A stretch of DNA of 64,000 bases from Cryptomeria japonica (Eukaryota > Streptophyta > Pinopsida > Cupressales > Cupressaceae). The translations under genes and the position numbers were made by a program. The first letter of the stretch is position 1. Every line of letters starts with the position of its first letter. Shown in pieces: positions 1-10,800 of this stretch. The notes beneath the pieces are model-generated. The model ran no database searches and was not told where the DNA came from. It saw only the letters and a list, made by a program, of their open reading frames with translations. The stretch lies in assembly GCF_030272615.1 (NCBI RefSeq), contig NC_081407.1, positions 268,678,075 to 268,742,074 of the forward strand, written 5' to 3'.

Positions 1-23
1 AGCTTTCCATATTGGGCCTAACA
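1..23 (+). repeat. 3' tip of copia I 5' LTR
   Basis: The bases ending in CCTAACA lie two bases before the primer site. The 3' LTR at 20163-21204 also ends in CCTAACA. Upstream of those last bases the two LTR ends are clearly diverged, so the pairing rests mainly on position. Confidence 0.55.
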
Positions 24-25
24 AT

Positions 26-38
26 TGGTATTAGAGCT
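26..38 (+). other. Primer binding site, initiator-Met tRNA type
   Basis: TGGTATTAGAGCT differs by one base from the common plant site TGGTATCAGAGC, which is complementary to the 3' end of initiator tRNA-Met. It sits two bases after the LTR end, the same AT spacer seen before the primer sites at 47290 and 63574. Confidence 0.8.
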
Positions 39-85
39 TGAATCTTGGAAAAGGGTTTAATAGCCTAAAGAAAAAGATCTTATCA

Positions 86-1434
86 ATGGAAGGCTATAAA
101 CAATCTTGGAGAATTGTGTATTTGCAAGAAGAGTTGGATCATGCTAATCAAGTGATTGCAGACATGCAAAGACAAATGCAAAAATCATTGAAAGTTAGAA
201 GAAGATTATCTGATGATTTACAGGACTCTCAAGAGCTAGTGGAACAAATTGAAACATCATCTGAGAACAGTATATCTGAAGAGATTGAAGAGATGATTGG
301 AGAACTAAAAGAAAAGAATAAAGCACTGACTGATTAGCTAAAAGCAATGAAAAGAGGACATGAACATTTCAGCACACAGATGACTGAGAATCTTGATGCA
401 TTAAGGATAGTCGAGGAGACAGTAAGAGATCTAGAAAGAGAAAAACAACAGCTTGAGTATCTGAAAAGAATGATGAAATCACAAGGTTAACTAGAATTAA
501 AAGTAATTTGTCAGATCAATTGGGTTATGCACATCATGAAGCAAATCTGAAGGATAATGAGAATCAAGCATTGAAACTTGAAGTATCAAGATTGACTGAT
601 GAACTTGAAACAAAGAAGAAATCCAAAGAAACACTAAAGAAGAGTTATGAAGCATCAAAGATGTTGGATGAGCAACTGAATACAAGAAGACCCAACAAAG
701 AAGCAGGACTCGGTTACAAAGGAAAAGACTTTATCGAGAAGGGAATCCACACTACCAAGAGAGGAGAATCATCAAAGCAAGTTGGAAACAAGAAGAACAT
801 CAAAGGAAAGAAGCCTATTTGCAACTATTGTGGAAAACAAGGACATACTACTAATATGTGCCAAATCAGAAAAGGTAAGCAACCGAATGTCACTAAGTCT
901 AATGATTATTGTAACAATTGCAATAAGTATGGTCACACATCTAACCAATGTAGGATAAAGTCTGTTAGCAATTATCAGAAGGCAAAATTCAAAGGGTTTT
1001 GTAAAAACTACAATAGATATGAACATAGTACCGAGAAGTGTTGGTTTAAGAAGAAGAACTATATGTGATTTGCACACCGAGCAAATACTAGAGGCTACCG
1101 AACTCACACATATCCTTACCGACAATATTCTGCAGTACCATGGGATTACAATACAAGGATATGGTGTGAATGTTGTGGAAGATATGGACATATAAGTGCC
1201 AACTGCTTTATAAGGTTTGGAAAGAACAACCGAAGATCATGGAGAAATCCTAGTATGGCATGTTTTCATTGTCACAAAGTTGGACACTCGGCTAGAGATT
1301 ACAGAGATCAACCTAGAGGAGTCACTAAGGAAATAAAAGATAAATTACAGATGATTTGGAGAAAGAAGGAAATTGTGTCAAATGAAGAAAGTACCTTACC
1401 CACTGAGTTAGGTGCACCTATTCCAAATTAATCG
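86..1434 (+). pseudogene. Copia I gag-like gene, coiled coil plus five zinc knuckles, broken
   Basis: The reading begins at ATG 86 (SMEGYKQSWR context). About 190 codons of Glu/Lys/Leu-rich heptad-like sequence predict a long coiled coil. This stretch has an in-frame TAG at 335-337 and a frameshift near 490. The frame 508-1068 then enters a basic region and zinc knuckles: CNYCGKQGHTTNMC, CNNCNKYGHTSNQC and a damaged third with Asn and Glu at key positions. Past the stop at 1066-1068 come CECCGRYGHISANC and a fifth whose last Cys is Tyr (CFHCHKVGHSARDY). Such CX2CX4HX4C units bind RNA in Gag nucleocapsids. The usual copia Gag N-terminal fold was not recognised. Five knuckles is more than the usual one. 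Confidence 0.7.
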
Positions 1435-1982
1435 GTAAAGGTATGAAGGGACTACATTCTTTCAAAGGTTAAATCTTAACAGTTCCTATTCTATCATGTA
1501 CTTAATTCAAAAAAAAATCTGCATAGCTAAAGATGCATTAGGAAATTTGAAATTTTATCAAGTCTTTTTGAGCACTAGTCAAGTCGGTAAATTCAGGAAG
1601 CCTGTCTAGTCGGTGAACACAGGAAGTCTGGCTACTTGGTAAAAGCATAGAAAGGAAAGGTAAATTGGTTTAAGGGAACCGAGTGCATTTAATCTCTTTT
1701 GACCTAACTGCACGAAGCCCGGTAAGGTATATTGTGTACTTTAAAGCTTTTATGCTGTCATTTCACACTTACCAAGTTTTCAAGAAAGCAGAGCAAAGCG
1801 ATTCAAAGGTGATCAAACCACCTCCTGAGCGAATTTCAAGGTATTTACACATCGATCTCAAGCATTCCTTAGAGTTAGCTACCGGGAAATATCAATTGTG
1901 ATTATCTACTTTATATTTGTTTGTCATTTGAAAATCTTCGAACCCTAAGAATCTTTTGTTAAGTGATTATTCGAAATCTGCA
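1435..1982 (+). other. Copia I spacer between gag and extra ORF, no gene seen
   Basis: This AT-rich stretch has stops in all frames beyond short runs. It holds repeated phrases containing GTCGGTAAA or CGGTGAAC around 1580-1640. Normal copia elements carry protease and integrase in this interval; neither is recognisable here. Confidence 0.5.
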
Positions 1983-2228
1983 ATGGCACCTAAGATCCAG
2001 AAGCCCGTTGTTGTTGAGAACATTGAAAAGCCCTCACTGAAATATTCTCTAACTCCCAAAGTAGCTTTTGAACCGGATGATAAAACTGCATTTCACTCAT
2101 TCCGGATAGGGTTTTACTAGTTGAGGATGTCAGATTCTTCACTAAATGTCATGTTGAGGAACTAGGTCATGTTGAAATCAAGGACATATATGATGAATTG
2201 TGTACCGATGGGAAATTGGATACATGGA
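1983..2228 (+). pseudogene. Copia I extra ORF fragment, unknown family
   Basis: ATG 1983 opens a frame starting MAPKIQKPVVVENIEKP that stops near 2120. A one-base shift continues into VEDVRFFTKCHVEELGHVE and DELCTDGKLDTWTSG. It then meets the copia RT abruptly at about 2229. The same kind of sequence occurs in copia II near 25890-26060, where DKDGAF, KDV and EEVSHIKF align with DDKTAF, EDV and EELGHVEI here. This indicates a shared protein family. I do not recognise a known domain and assign no function. Confidence 0.5.
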
Positions 2229-3528
2229 CATCCGGCCTAAAGACAAAAATGTAATTGGAATTAAATGGGTATTTAGAAATAAACTTAATGAAGATAGTAA
2301 GGTGATCAGAAACAAAGCAAGATTAGTGTGTAAAGGATAGTCATAGAAAGAGGGAATTGATTATAATGAAACCTTTGCACCGGTAGCTAGAATTGAGGTA
2401 GTCAAGTTATTTCTTGCATTTGCAGCACATAAGAACTATAAAGTATATCAAATGGATGAAAATGTGCATTTCTGAATGGTAATCTTGAAGAAGAAGTTTA
2501 CATTGAACAATCTGATGGATTTTTATTGACAAATAATGAAGATATGGTTTGCAAATTAAGGAAAGCTTTGTATGGATTGAAGCATGCTCCTAGAGCTTGG
2601 TATGCTAGATTGGACAAATATCTTTTGAAGCTTGGTTACACTAAAGGTAATGCTGACAGCAACTTATATTTCAAAATGACAAATTATGTCATCTTGGTTA
2701 TTGAAGTTTTTGTTGATGATATCATTTTTGGAGGAGGAGATGGATTGTAAAAAGACTTTGCTAATAAGATGCAGGAAGAATTTGAAATGTCTATGATTGG
2801 GGAGATAAAATTCTTTTTAAGATTGCAGATTTCACAAACTAATAAAGGTATATTCATATGTCAAACAAAGTACTTGAAGGAACTACTGAAGAAATTTGGT
2901 ATGGAAAACTCTAAACTGGTAAGTACTCCTATGACTACAATTGATAAATTGACATTGAAGGATGATTCAACTCCTGTTAATCTGACAAGATACAAATCTA
3001 TGATTGGAGGTTTATTGTATTTGACACAAACAAGACCTGATATAATGACTACAGTATGTATTGTTTCAAGATTTCAGAGTAATCCTAAAGAAAATCATGA
3101 ATCATTAGTGAAAAGGATTTTTCGGTATCTACAAGGCACAACAAATCTGGTTTATGGTATCCTAAAGATGAAAATTTTGATTTACGTGCATACACAGATG
3201 CAAATTGGGTAGGAGATGTAGGTGACAGAAAGAGCACCACTGGCGGAGCATTCTTTCTTGGCAGCAGATTGATTTCATGGTTGAGCAAGAAACAGAGTTG
3301 TACATCATTGTCAACAACATAATAAGAATGTATTGCAACATCAACTAATTGTACTCAGTTACTATGGATTAAGAAAATGTTGAAGGACATAAAGGTAAAA
3401 TGCAAAGAACCTATAATCATTTATTATGATAACTCAGTAGGAATTGATATATCAAAGAATCTGGTATTTCACTCTAAGACTAAACATGTTTCTATCAAAT
3501 ATAATTTTCTAAAAGAGAATGTTGAAGC
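2229..3528 (+). pseudogene. Copia I pol, reverse transcriptase and RNase H half, broken
   Basis: The recognisable series is [40 protein letters not shown], the catalytic FVDDIIFGG (FVDD in place of the usual YVDD) near 2712, and the connection and RNase H segments TRPDI, RYLQGTTNL and AYTDANW. This is the standard order of the C-terminal half of Ty1/copia polyprotein. Stops near 2338 and 2347 read TAG where related proteins have Gln. A frameshift lies near 3165, and two adjacent TAA codons near 3320 replace part of the STxEAEY motif. The frame is cut at 3528 by Tat A and resumes at 19649. Confidence 0.85.
3524..3528. repeat. Target-site duplication of Tat A, left copy (GAAGC)
   Basis: GAAGC precedes the LTR start TGATGC. 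The same five bases follow the other LTR at 19649-19653, and copia I reading resumes there in frame (codons for KEVRLV). A perfect 5-bp duplication is typical of gypsy integration. Confidence 0.95.
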
Positions 3529-5334
3529 TGATGCTCTGCAAAAAGGATTAGAAAATCTGTTTGATGGCAACATACACAAGAGCACAAGAAACAAACGTTA
3601 GTGTTAGCAACAAAAGATTATCCTAAACAGGCATATCAAGAGAGATATTAAGCATGAAATAGAAAGCATATAAACATAGAATGAAATAGCTAATCAAGAT
3701 GCTCATAGTTGCTCCTCCCTTGTTCCTCTCCTCTCCAAGTCCCAAATGAGTGTAGCTCTCAGCTTTTAGCACTAGCCATGGATGCCATATGGAGATTCAA
3801 GATGGTTGAATATGATAAGCAAATACTATGCAAGAGTAGATAGTGATGCTATGAAAAAGCTCTATGCTAATGCCAGTATAACAACAATACTCTAAAATGC
3901 TTCTCCTTTTGCTTGAGGAGAAGGGTTCTATTTATAGAAGAAATAGGGAAATGAAGGGTTAAGATTGAATGGTTTAATCAAGGGCCAAGTTTGAAAGTTG
4001 GGGATCCATGTGCACAATTGGCACCAATAAAATGGTGACAAGTGTCAACATAGGATTGGGTTGAGAGAAGAGGTTGGAGGCATTAAAGGCCTGAGAAGAC
4101 TTCATGGTTATCTAGAAGGTAAGGGTCAAGTCCAAATTAAGATTACCCACTGGATTAAGAGTTAATGCAAGGATAAACCTTTGTGCAAATGATTAAGAGA
4201 TAATCATGGTCAAAGCATTAATGGCCTGATGAGACCTTTGGGTTGGGTAGAGGTTGAGTCAAAACAAATGTTTTAACCATGTGGGAGGGTTTGAGGTAAC
4301 CATTAATGGTTATTGGAGACTTTGGGGATTAAGTGGTTGAAGGTTGAAAGCCTTCAATGGTTATCAAAGACTTTGAGGGTTAATTTGTTGAACACACAAA
4401 GCATTAATTGCTTTTCAAAGACTTTGGAGTCTTTGAGAAGTGACTCCAATTTGCTTAGGAATGTGACAATATTTAGGGGATGGATTAGGCTAATTAGGAA
4501 GGGTTTAGAAGAATCTAGAAGGGGTTTAGGCATACAAGTGGATTTTGTAGGAAAATGCAAGTGGGAGAAATTTTGGTATTTTCAATTAAAATAAAATCAT
4601 TTATTTCAATTAAATGGTGTAATTTGCATTTGGATAAATATTCAAATAAATATTAATTTATTTAAATGAGAAAAATGAAGATAAAGCATTAAAATGCTTG
4701 AAGACTTTGAGGGAAACCATTAAAGGCTTGAAGACTTTAAAGAAAACCATTAAAGTCTTAAGAAGACTATAGAAGGAAGCCATCAAGTTTGAAGACTTTA
4801 AAGCCATCAAGTTTGAATACTTTAAGGAAAACCATTAAAGGTTTCAAGTGGGTGAGGATAAATAGGATTTTAAATAAATAATTTATTTAAAATAGTTGTG
4901 CAACTTGCTTTTGTAGGAAAATACAAGTGGGTGGAGGATAAAGGTGATTTAAATAAATGTTAATTTATTTAAAATAATTGTGCAACTTGCATTTGTAGGA
5001 AAATGCAAGTGGGTGGAGGATAAAGGTGATTTAAATAAATGTTAATTTATTTAAATGTGAGAGGTGGGATTTTGGGGGATTTAAATAAATATTAATTTAT
5101 TTAAATGTGAGAGAATATTTAATTAAATAAATATGATTTATTTATTTAATTAATGGTCTGAATTTGGTTAAGTGAATTAAATCAAATAAATTGAATAATT
5201 TATTTAATTAATAGGAGAAGAGGGTTAAGATGAATTAATTAAATATTAATTTAATTAATTATTAATTGATGGTTAAATAATCAAATAAATACTACGTATT
5301 CATTTAATTAAGTGGACAGATTTATGTGACTACA
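3529..5334 (-). repeat. Tat A 3' LTR, 1806 bp
   Basis: It is a direct repeat of 17843-19648 at offset 14314. It has TG...CA termini in both orientations (TGTAGTCAC to GAGCATCA on the minus strand). The same TATA-type box as the 5' copy lies at 3928-3937. A 93-codon frame at 4313-4594 is identical in both copies only because the LTRs are identical. Confidence 0.95.
4911..5074. repeat. 82-bp tandem duplication inside Tat A LTR
   Basis: TTGTAGGAAAATRCAAGTGG starts at 4911 and again at 4993. Each unit ends with an AT palindrome of the type TTTAAATAAA-N7-TTTATTTAAA. The arrangement recurs at 19225-19388 in the other LTR. Further AT-rich inverted repeats follow to about 5260. Confidence 0.8.
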
Positions 5335-5347
5335 TTTGCCCCTCTTT
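5335..5347 (-). other. Tat A polypurine tract
   Basis: On the minus strand AAAGAGGGGCAAA directly abuts the 3' LTR start TGTAGTCAC. This is the position and composition expected for the plus-strand priming site. Its orientation agrees with gag and pol. Confidence 0.9.
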
Positions 5348-7821
5348 GAGACGGTGCGGTTTATCGTGTCGTTTCAAAGAAAGAAAAATAGGTGTGAAGA
5401 AATGCCCCATAAAATGTAAATTTAATGGGTGGTATGCCCCCTCGAGGGATGGGCCGAATTTTTTTGAAAAATCGGGCGATCTCTCGAAAAAGAATGCAAA
5501 GTGGAGGGGAGGTAGAATAGAAGAAATTAGAACTAATGATGAAAGAATGGGAGAAAATGGAGTGAATATGAAGAAACAACAAGCCAACGAGTACCCTGAG
5601 GTCATGCAAGAGATACATAGCAGATGTAGTGTGGGGTTTGGATTGATGCTATACAATTGATCAAAATTGTTTGGACAATCTGGTGCAATCGGTTTAATTG
5701 CCCCGGTCAAGTCAAAGCGTGACAGTTGATGTCAGTTGGTCGCTTGGACATGATAAAGTCTGAGTAAGTGAATCAAAGTGACCTGATGGTGACTTAGACA
5801 ATTGATGTAATTGCCCGATGAAGTCAAGGTATATGAAGCAAAATACTCGTTGAGACGTAGACAATTGATGTAATTGTCCAGTGGATTGTGTTTGATTGGT
5901 TGATCAATTGATAGTATGTGCGTGTGATGGATGGTTGTGGGGAATCATGGCAGCCCCGTTGAGACTAGGTCATTATGATAAATGCCTGATGTAGTCTAGG
6001 ATTACCATAATCGATTACCTGTTGAGACCCGAAGATACTTGATCAGAGTATCTGTTGATAGTCTAGGTGTGTGTGAGACGATGTATCTATGCAGATAGAG
6101 TAACTTTCTTGACTTATTGGATGACTTAGGATAGGAAACACAATCCCTCCTAGTTAGAGATGGATGGTGAGGAACGTGGCTTGATTAGGCTGATTGGGAC
6201 ACGATGTAGGGTATGTGATGCTGATTATTGAGATGGGGAGGGTGGGGGGGGTGCAATGTTAGATAGAAGAAATGGAGGACCTATTACATTCCTATGGAAG
6301 AAGAGGAAAATAGAGTATCCATTGTCATTACTATGTATGAATGATATGCAGCTATTTATGAATGTATGGATGGATGGAATGCAACGGAATGCAATATATA
6401 CAAATGAGATGGAATGATGATCCATGGTGCATTATTTTTCATCATTGAGCTTTAAAATGTTGTAAGAAAATACAAGCAACTTGACATAAAGATTCAAGAT
6501 GACCAGAGTCTTTCTTACATGGATTTTGATATAGCAAGTTAATACAAGCAACTTGATATAATGGATCAAGTTGACCTGAGTATTGCTTGCGGAACAGATA
6601 AGGATTATCTCCTTTCATGCATGACTTGGATCGTCCTCCTTGATCTTAGGCTGATCATATCCTGAGACAAGTGCATACCGTACTAAGAAATAAAAACCTT
6701 TATCCAAATTGGATGAGGAGGAACCAAAGAATGAGCATTGTACCTGTAAACAAACAATATATACATAAAGAATAAAGAATATGGATCCTTGGTAATGGTT
6801 CATGCTCATATGGTCGAGATATACGCTGTAGTCAACAAGTCGTAGTGATCTATGACTGCATTTTGGCATAAGATCACATAGCTTGGTGAACTTCCCACGT
6901 AGACACCATTAGTACATGCCCCAGAACTTCATCGGAATTAATGCGCAAATGATACAAAACAATGCTGCAAGATCCTAATATAGATAAACGAATGATTGTA
7001 CTCACAAATCAACCAAGTATTTGATAGCTTAACATAATTTTCTTGTCAAAGAAAACGTCACTTTTGTCTTTGTTTTGGTAAGGAAGGATGCATCCTTGTT
7101 GAAGACAATTTGATTGTTGATGTTGATTGTGTGGTTGATTGGTAAATGGTCATTGTGTGAGTAGTTTGTCAATGTTTATTTTGTATCTGATCGGATAAAT
7201 ATGTACAAGGTGTTGCCATGTTTTTGTGTGTTTTTTGATGGGTTTTCCGATGTTTTTTGGATTTTGTGAAACAATTTTGAATGTTTTTGGTATTTTGAGA
7301 GTCATTTTTGAATGTTTTTGGTATTTTGAGAGTCATTTTTGAATGTTTTTGGTATTTTGAGAGTCATTTTTGAATGTTTTTGGTATTTTCTGATGATTGC
7401 CTGAATGAAGAGCGTAATGATATATAAGACAATGTAGAATCCACTTCCATCACGAGGGTAAGGGTATTGCCCCCAGTTTGTAGACCTGACTATGAAAAGG
7501 TGGGATGCTAGACGCATGGAGTACTTTCTTAATTGCAGATCAAATAACAAGCCATGGTTGGGATGGATGGATGTATGTGTGCATGAATGTGATCGCAACA
7601 AGCTTTGAAAGATAATGGAGCTATTGCCTTTACGAGTGGCGCCTGTTTGCCAGGTTTTCACCATCGTTCTTACCCAAGGTGCCACCGGAGTGGTTGTTCA
7701 CCATTTGGATGCATGATTTTTCTTTACTTTTTTGAATGTTTTTATATTTTCTTCAGGACATTTTTCTGAATGTTTTTTGGTATTTTTCTGATATGTAGGG
7801 GAGCCTGATGCTCTGTACACC
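5348..7821 (-). other. Tat A 3' untranslated region
   Basis: About 2.5 kb lies between the pol stop and the polypurine tract. Open frames (for example 5330-5710 minus and 5346-5660 plus) overlap on both strands and show no domain. A 31-bp minisatellite lies at 7275-7395. Repeated phrases containing AGACAATTGATGTAATTG occur around 5795-5880. No further gene is supported. Confidence 0.6.
7275..7395. repeat. 31-bp minisatellite in Tat A 3' region
   Basis: The unit contains GAATGTTTTTGGTATTTTG followed by AGAGTCATTTTT. It repeats almost exactly for nearly four copies. Looser relatives occur near 7210-7275 and 7735-7795. In Tat B the matching region (41840-41990) has a similar decayed pattern. 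Confidence 0.85.
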
Positions 7822-10800
7822 TTAGGTATAAAATCTTTTGAGGTGCATGCTATTGATTGGATCTGCAAGCGGTTCTCCGTCTGATGTAGCCAACTGATAT
7901 GCCCCGGACCCGAATACAGCAGTGACAACATATGGGCCCAGCCAGTTTGATTCAAACTTGCCTTGATGTTCTCTATTTGGTTGGTTGCGAGGATTTTCTC
8001 GAAGAACAAGATCACCTACCTCAAATGTACGAGATCTAACTCGATGATTGTAACTTCTACTCATGCGCTGCTGATAGGCTTTGAGGTGATTGTATGCAGC
8101 TTGTCGTTTCTCATCAAGTAACTCCAAGTCCTGAAGACGTGAGACTCTATATGCTTCATCATCGATGAGATTATGCAAGGAAACGCGTAATGATGGTATC
8201 TCAACCTCAATAGGCAAGATAGCTTCTGCACCATAGACCAATGAATAAGGAGTTGCACCTGTAGGGGTTCGAATGCTTGTTCGATATGCCCATAGCGCTG
8301 GATTCAATTGAACATGCCAATCATGACCGGCATCATTGACTGTCTTCTTTAGGATCCTCAATATGTTTTTATTGGATGCTTCAGCCTGACCATTTCCTTG
8401 TGGGTAATAGGGAGTGGAAAAGCGGTGTTGGATATGAAATTTCTCACAAAGCTCACGAACATCCTGATTTTTGAAAGGAAGACCGTTATCTGTGACAATG
8501 GACATGGGCACACCATACCGGCAGATGATGTAATTGAGGATGAATGAGGCGATCTGCTTGCCGGTGACTTGGGTAAGTGGAACAGCTTCGATCCACTTGG
8601 TGAAATATTCGGTGGCGGTAATAATGAATTTATGGCCATTGGATGAAGATGGATGGATTTTACCCACAAGATCAAGACCCCATTGACAAAAAGGCCACGG
8701 TGTTGTGATTGGTTGTAGTTCTTGAGCTGGTGCATGTATTAAGTCGCCATGAACTTGACATTTTTTGCACTTCCTGACAAAGTAGTAGGAATCCTTTTCC
8801 ATAGATGGCCAATAGTATCCAGCTCGCATGATCTTCTTGGCTAGTGATGGACCACTTGAGTGAGTCCCGCAAATTCCTTCATGTACCTCTTCCAAAGCCT
8901 TTGTTATCTCACCTTGTTCTAGACATCGAAGGAGAGTACCATCAAGACCGCGTCGGTATAGGGTTTCGGCAATAATGGTATATCGAGCAGTTTGGCGAAT
9001 GAAGGTTTTACGTTGGTTATTTGATTGGTTGGGAGGAAGGGTGTGATCGCGGAGATAGGTGTAGAACTCACCGTACCATGGGGATTCAGAACCAACAAGG
9101 CAACATATCATTTCAGATTCGGGGATATCATAAGCGGGGATCCAAAGTTGTTCTACCAAGAACTCGTAGCGTGTTGAATTCTGTGGAAGATCTAGGAGAG
9201 ATGCGATAGTAGCCATAGCGTCAGCAGCTCGATTCTGATCTCTTGGTATCTGCTCAAAAGTGATAGTAGTAAATGATGTCTTTAGATTGTCCACCATTTG
9301 CTTATATGGCATGAGTTTATCATCCTTGGTCTGATATTCATCTGTTGCTTGTCGAATGACTAGTTGGGAATCGCCATATACTTGCAATTCTTTTAATTTC
9401 CATTGTATGGCTAATCTGAGTCCTGTGATCAAGGCCTCATACTCTGCTATGTTGTTTGTGCATGGAAATGTGAGCCTGTAAGACTTCGGGATGCTATCAC
9501 CTTGAGGTGTGATAAACAGAATGCCTGCCCCCGAGCCGTGCCTAGTGTATGAACCATCAAAGTATAATTTCCATGACTGTGCTTCTGTAATCATGAATAT
9601 CGCTTCATCTGGAAAATTGGAAATGAGAGGATGATCACCTATGAGAGGTGCATCGGCCAACTGATCTGCAATAACCTGACCTTTGATAGCTTTACAGTCC
9701 ACATACTCAATATCAAATTCACTTAGAATCATCACCCATTTGGCTAAGCGACCTGTCAATGCTGCTTTGCTAAGTAAATACTTGAGTGGATCAATCTTTG
9801 CAATGAGTTGCACCTTGTGTGTTAACAGATAGTGCCTCAGTTTAGTGGCTGCTAAGATTACTGCTAGGCAAGCTCGCTCAATAGGTGTGTAATTGAGTTC
9901 ATAGCCAACCAGTGTGCGAGAGATGTAGTAAACAGCACACTCTTTGCCTTTTGCATTATGTTGTGCCAGTAGTACACCCAATGCTGTACTTGTTGCTGAG
10001 ATATAAAGTAACAACGGTCTACTTGAATCTGGTGGCATCAGCAATGGTGGATTCATGAGATAGTCTTTAAGCATCTGAAATGCTTGCTGGCATCTGGCAT
10101 CCCACTGAAAGCGGATGTTCTTGTGTAGCAGGTGTGTGAAGGGGTGACACTTATCAGCCAATTGTGCAATGAATCTGCGGATAGATTGAAGCCGTCCTTG
10201 TAGTGTTCTTAGCTGACTGATATTCTTTGGAGGTGGCATGTCCATGATTGCTTTAACCTTTGCTGGATCGACCTCAATGCCTTTGCTTGAGACAATGTAT
10301 CCTAGAAGCTTCCCGGAGGTCACTCCGAAGACACATTTCTTTGGGTTGAGTCGAACATGGTATTGTTCCAGTCTATCAAAGATTTTATCTAAGATGTGAA
10401 GATGTCCTTCTCTAGTAAGTGATTTTGCTAGTAAATCATCCACATAATCTTCCATTATAGTATGCATCATGTCATGGAAGATGGTGGTCATTGCTCTTTG
10501 ATAGGTTGCTCCTGCATTCTTTAGACCAAAAGGCATTACATTCCAGCAGTATGTGCCCCATGGACATGTGAAGGCTGTCTTATGTTGGTCCTCTGGTGCG
10601 ATCTTTATTTGATTGTATCCTGAAAAGCCATCCATGAGTGAAAGCATGGCATGTCCTGCTGTCAAATCTACTATGATGTCAATATTTGGAAGAGGGAAGT
10701 CATCCTTAGGACATGCCTTATTCAGATCTCTAAAGTCTGTACAAATGCGGATGCCCCCTTTTGGTTTGCCAACTGGTACAATGTTGGAGATCCATTCTGC

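Noticed and set aside
772-1191. 139-codon minus-strand frame
   Set aside because: It overlaps the zinc-knuckle gag on the plus strand, which has clear CCHC motifs. The minus frame has none.
4313-4594. 93-codon frame identical at 18627-18908
   Set aside because: Both copies are in the LTRs. Identity reflects recent LTR duplication, not coding constraint.
5335-5360. Primer site for a plus-strand gypsy element after 3529-5334
   Set aside because: No TGG start is present. The bases are pyrimidines that read as a polypurine tract on the minus strand, matching the direction of gag and pol.
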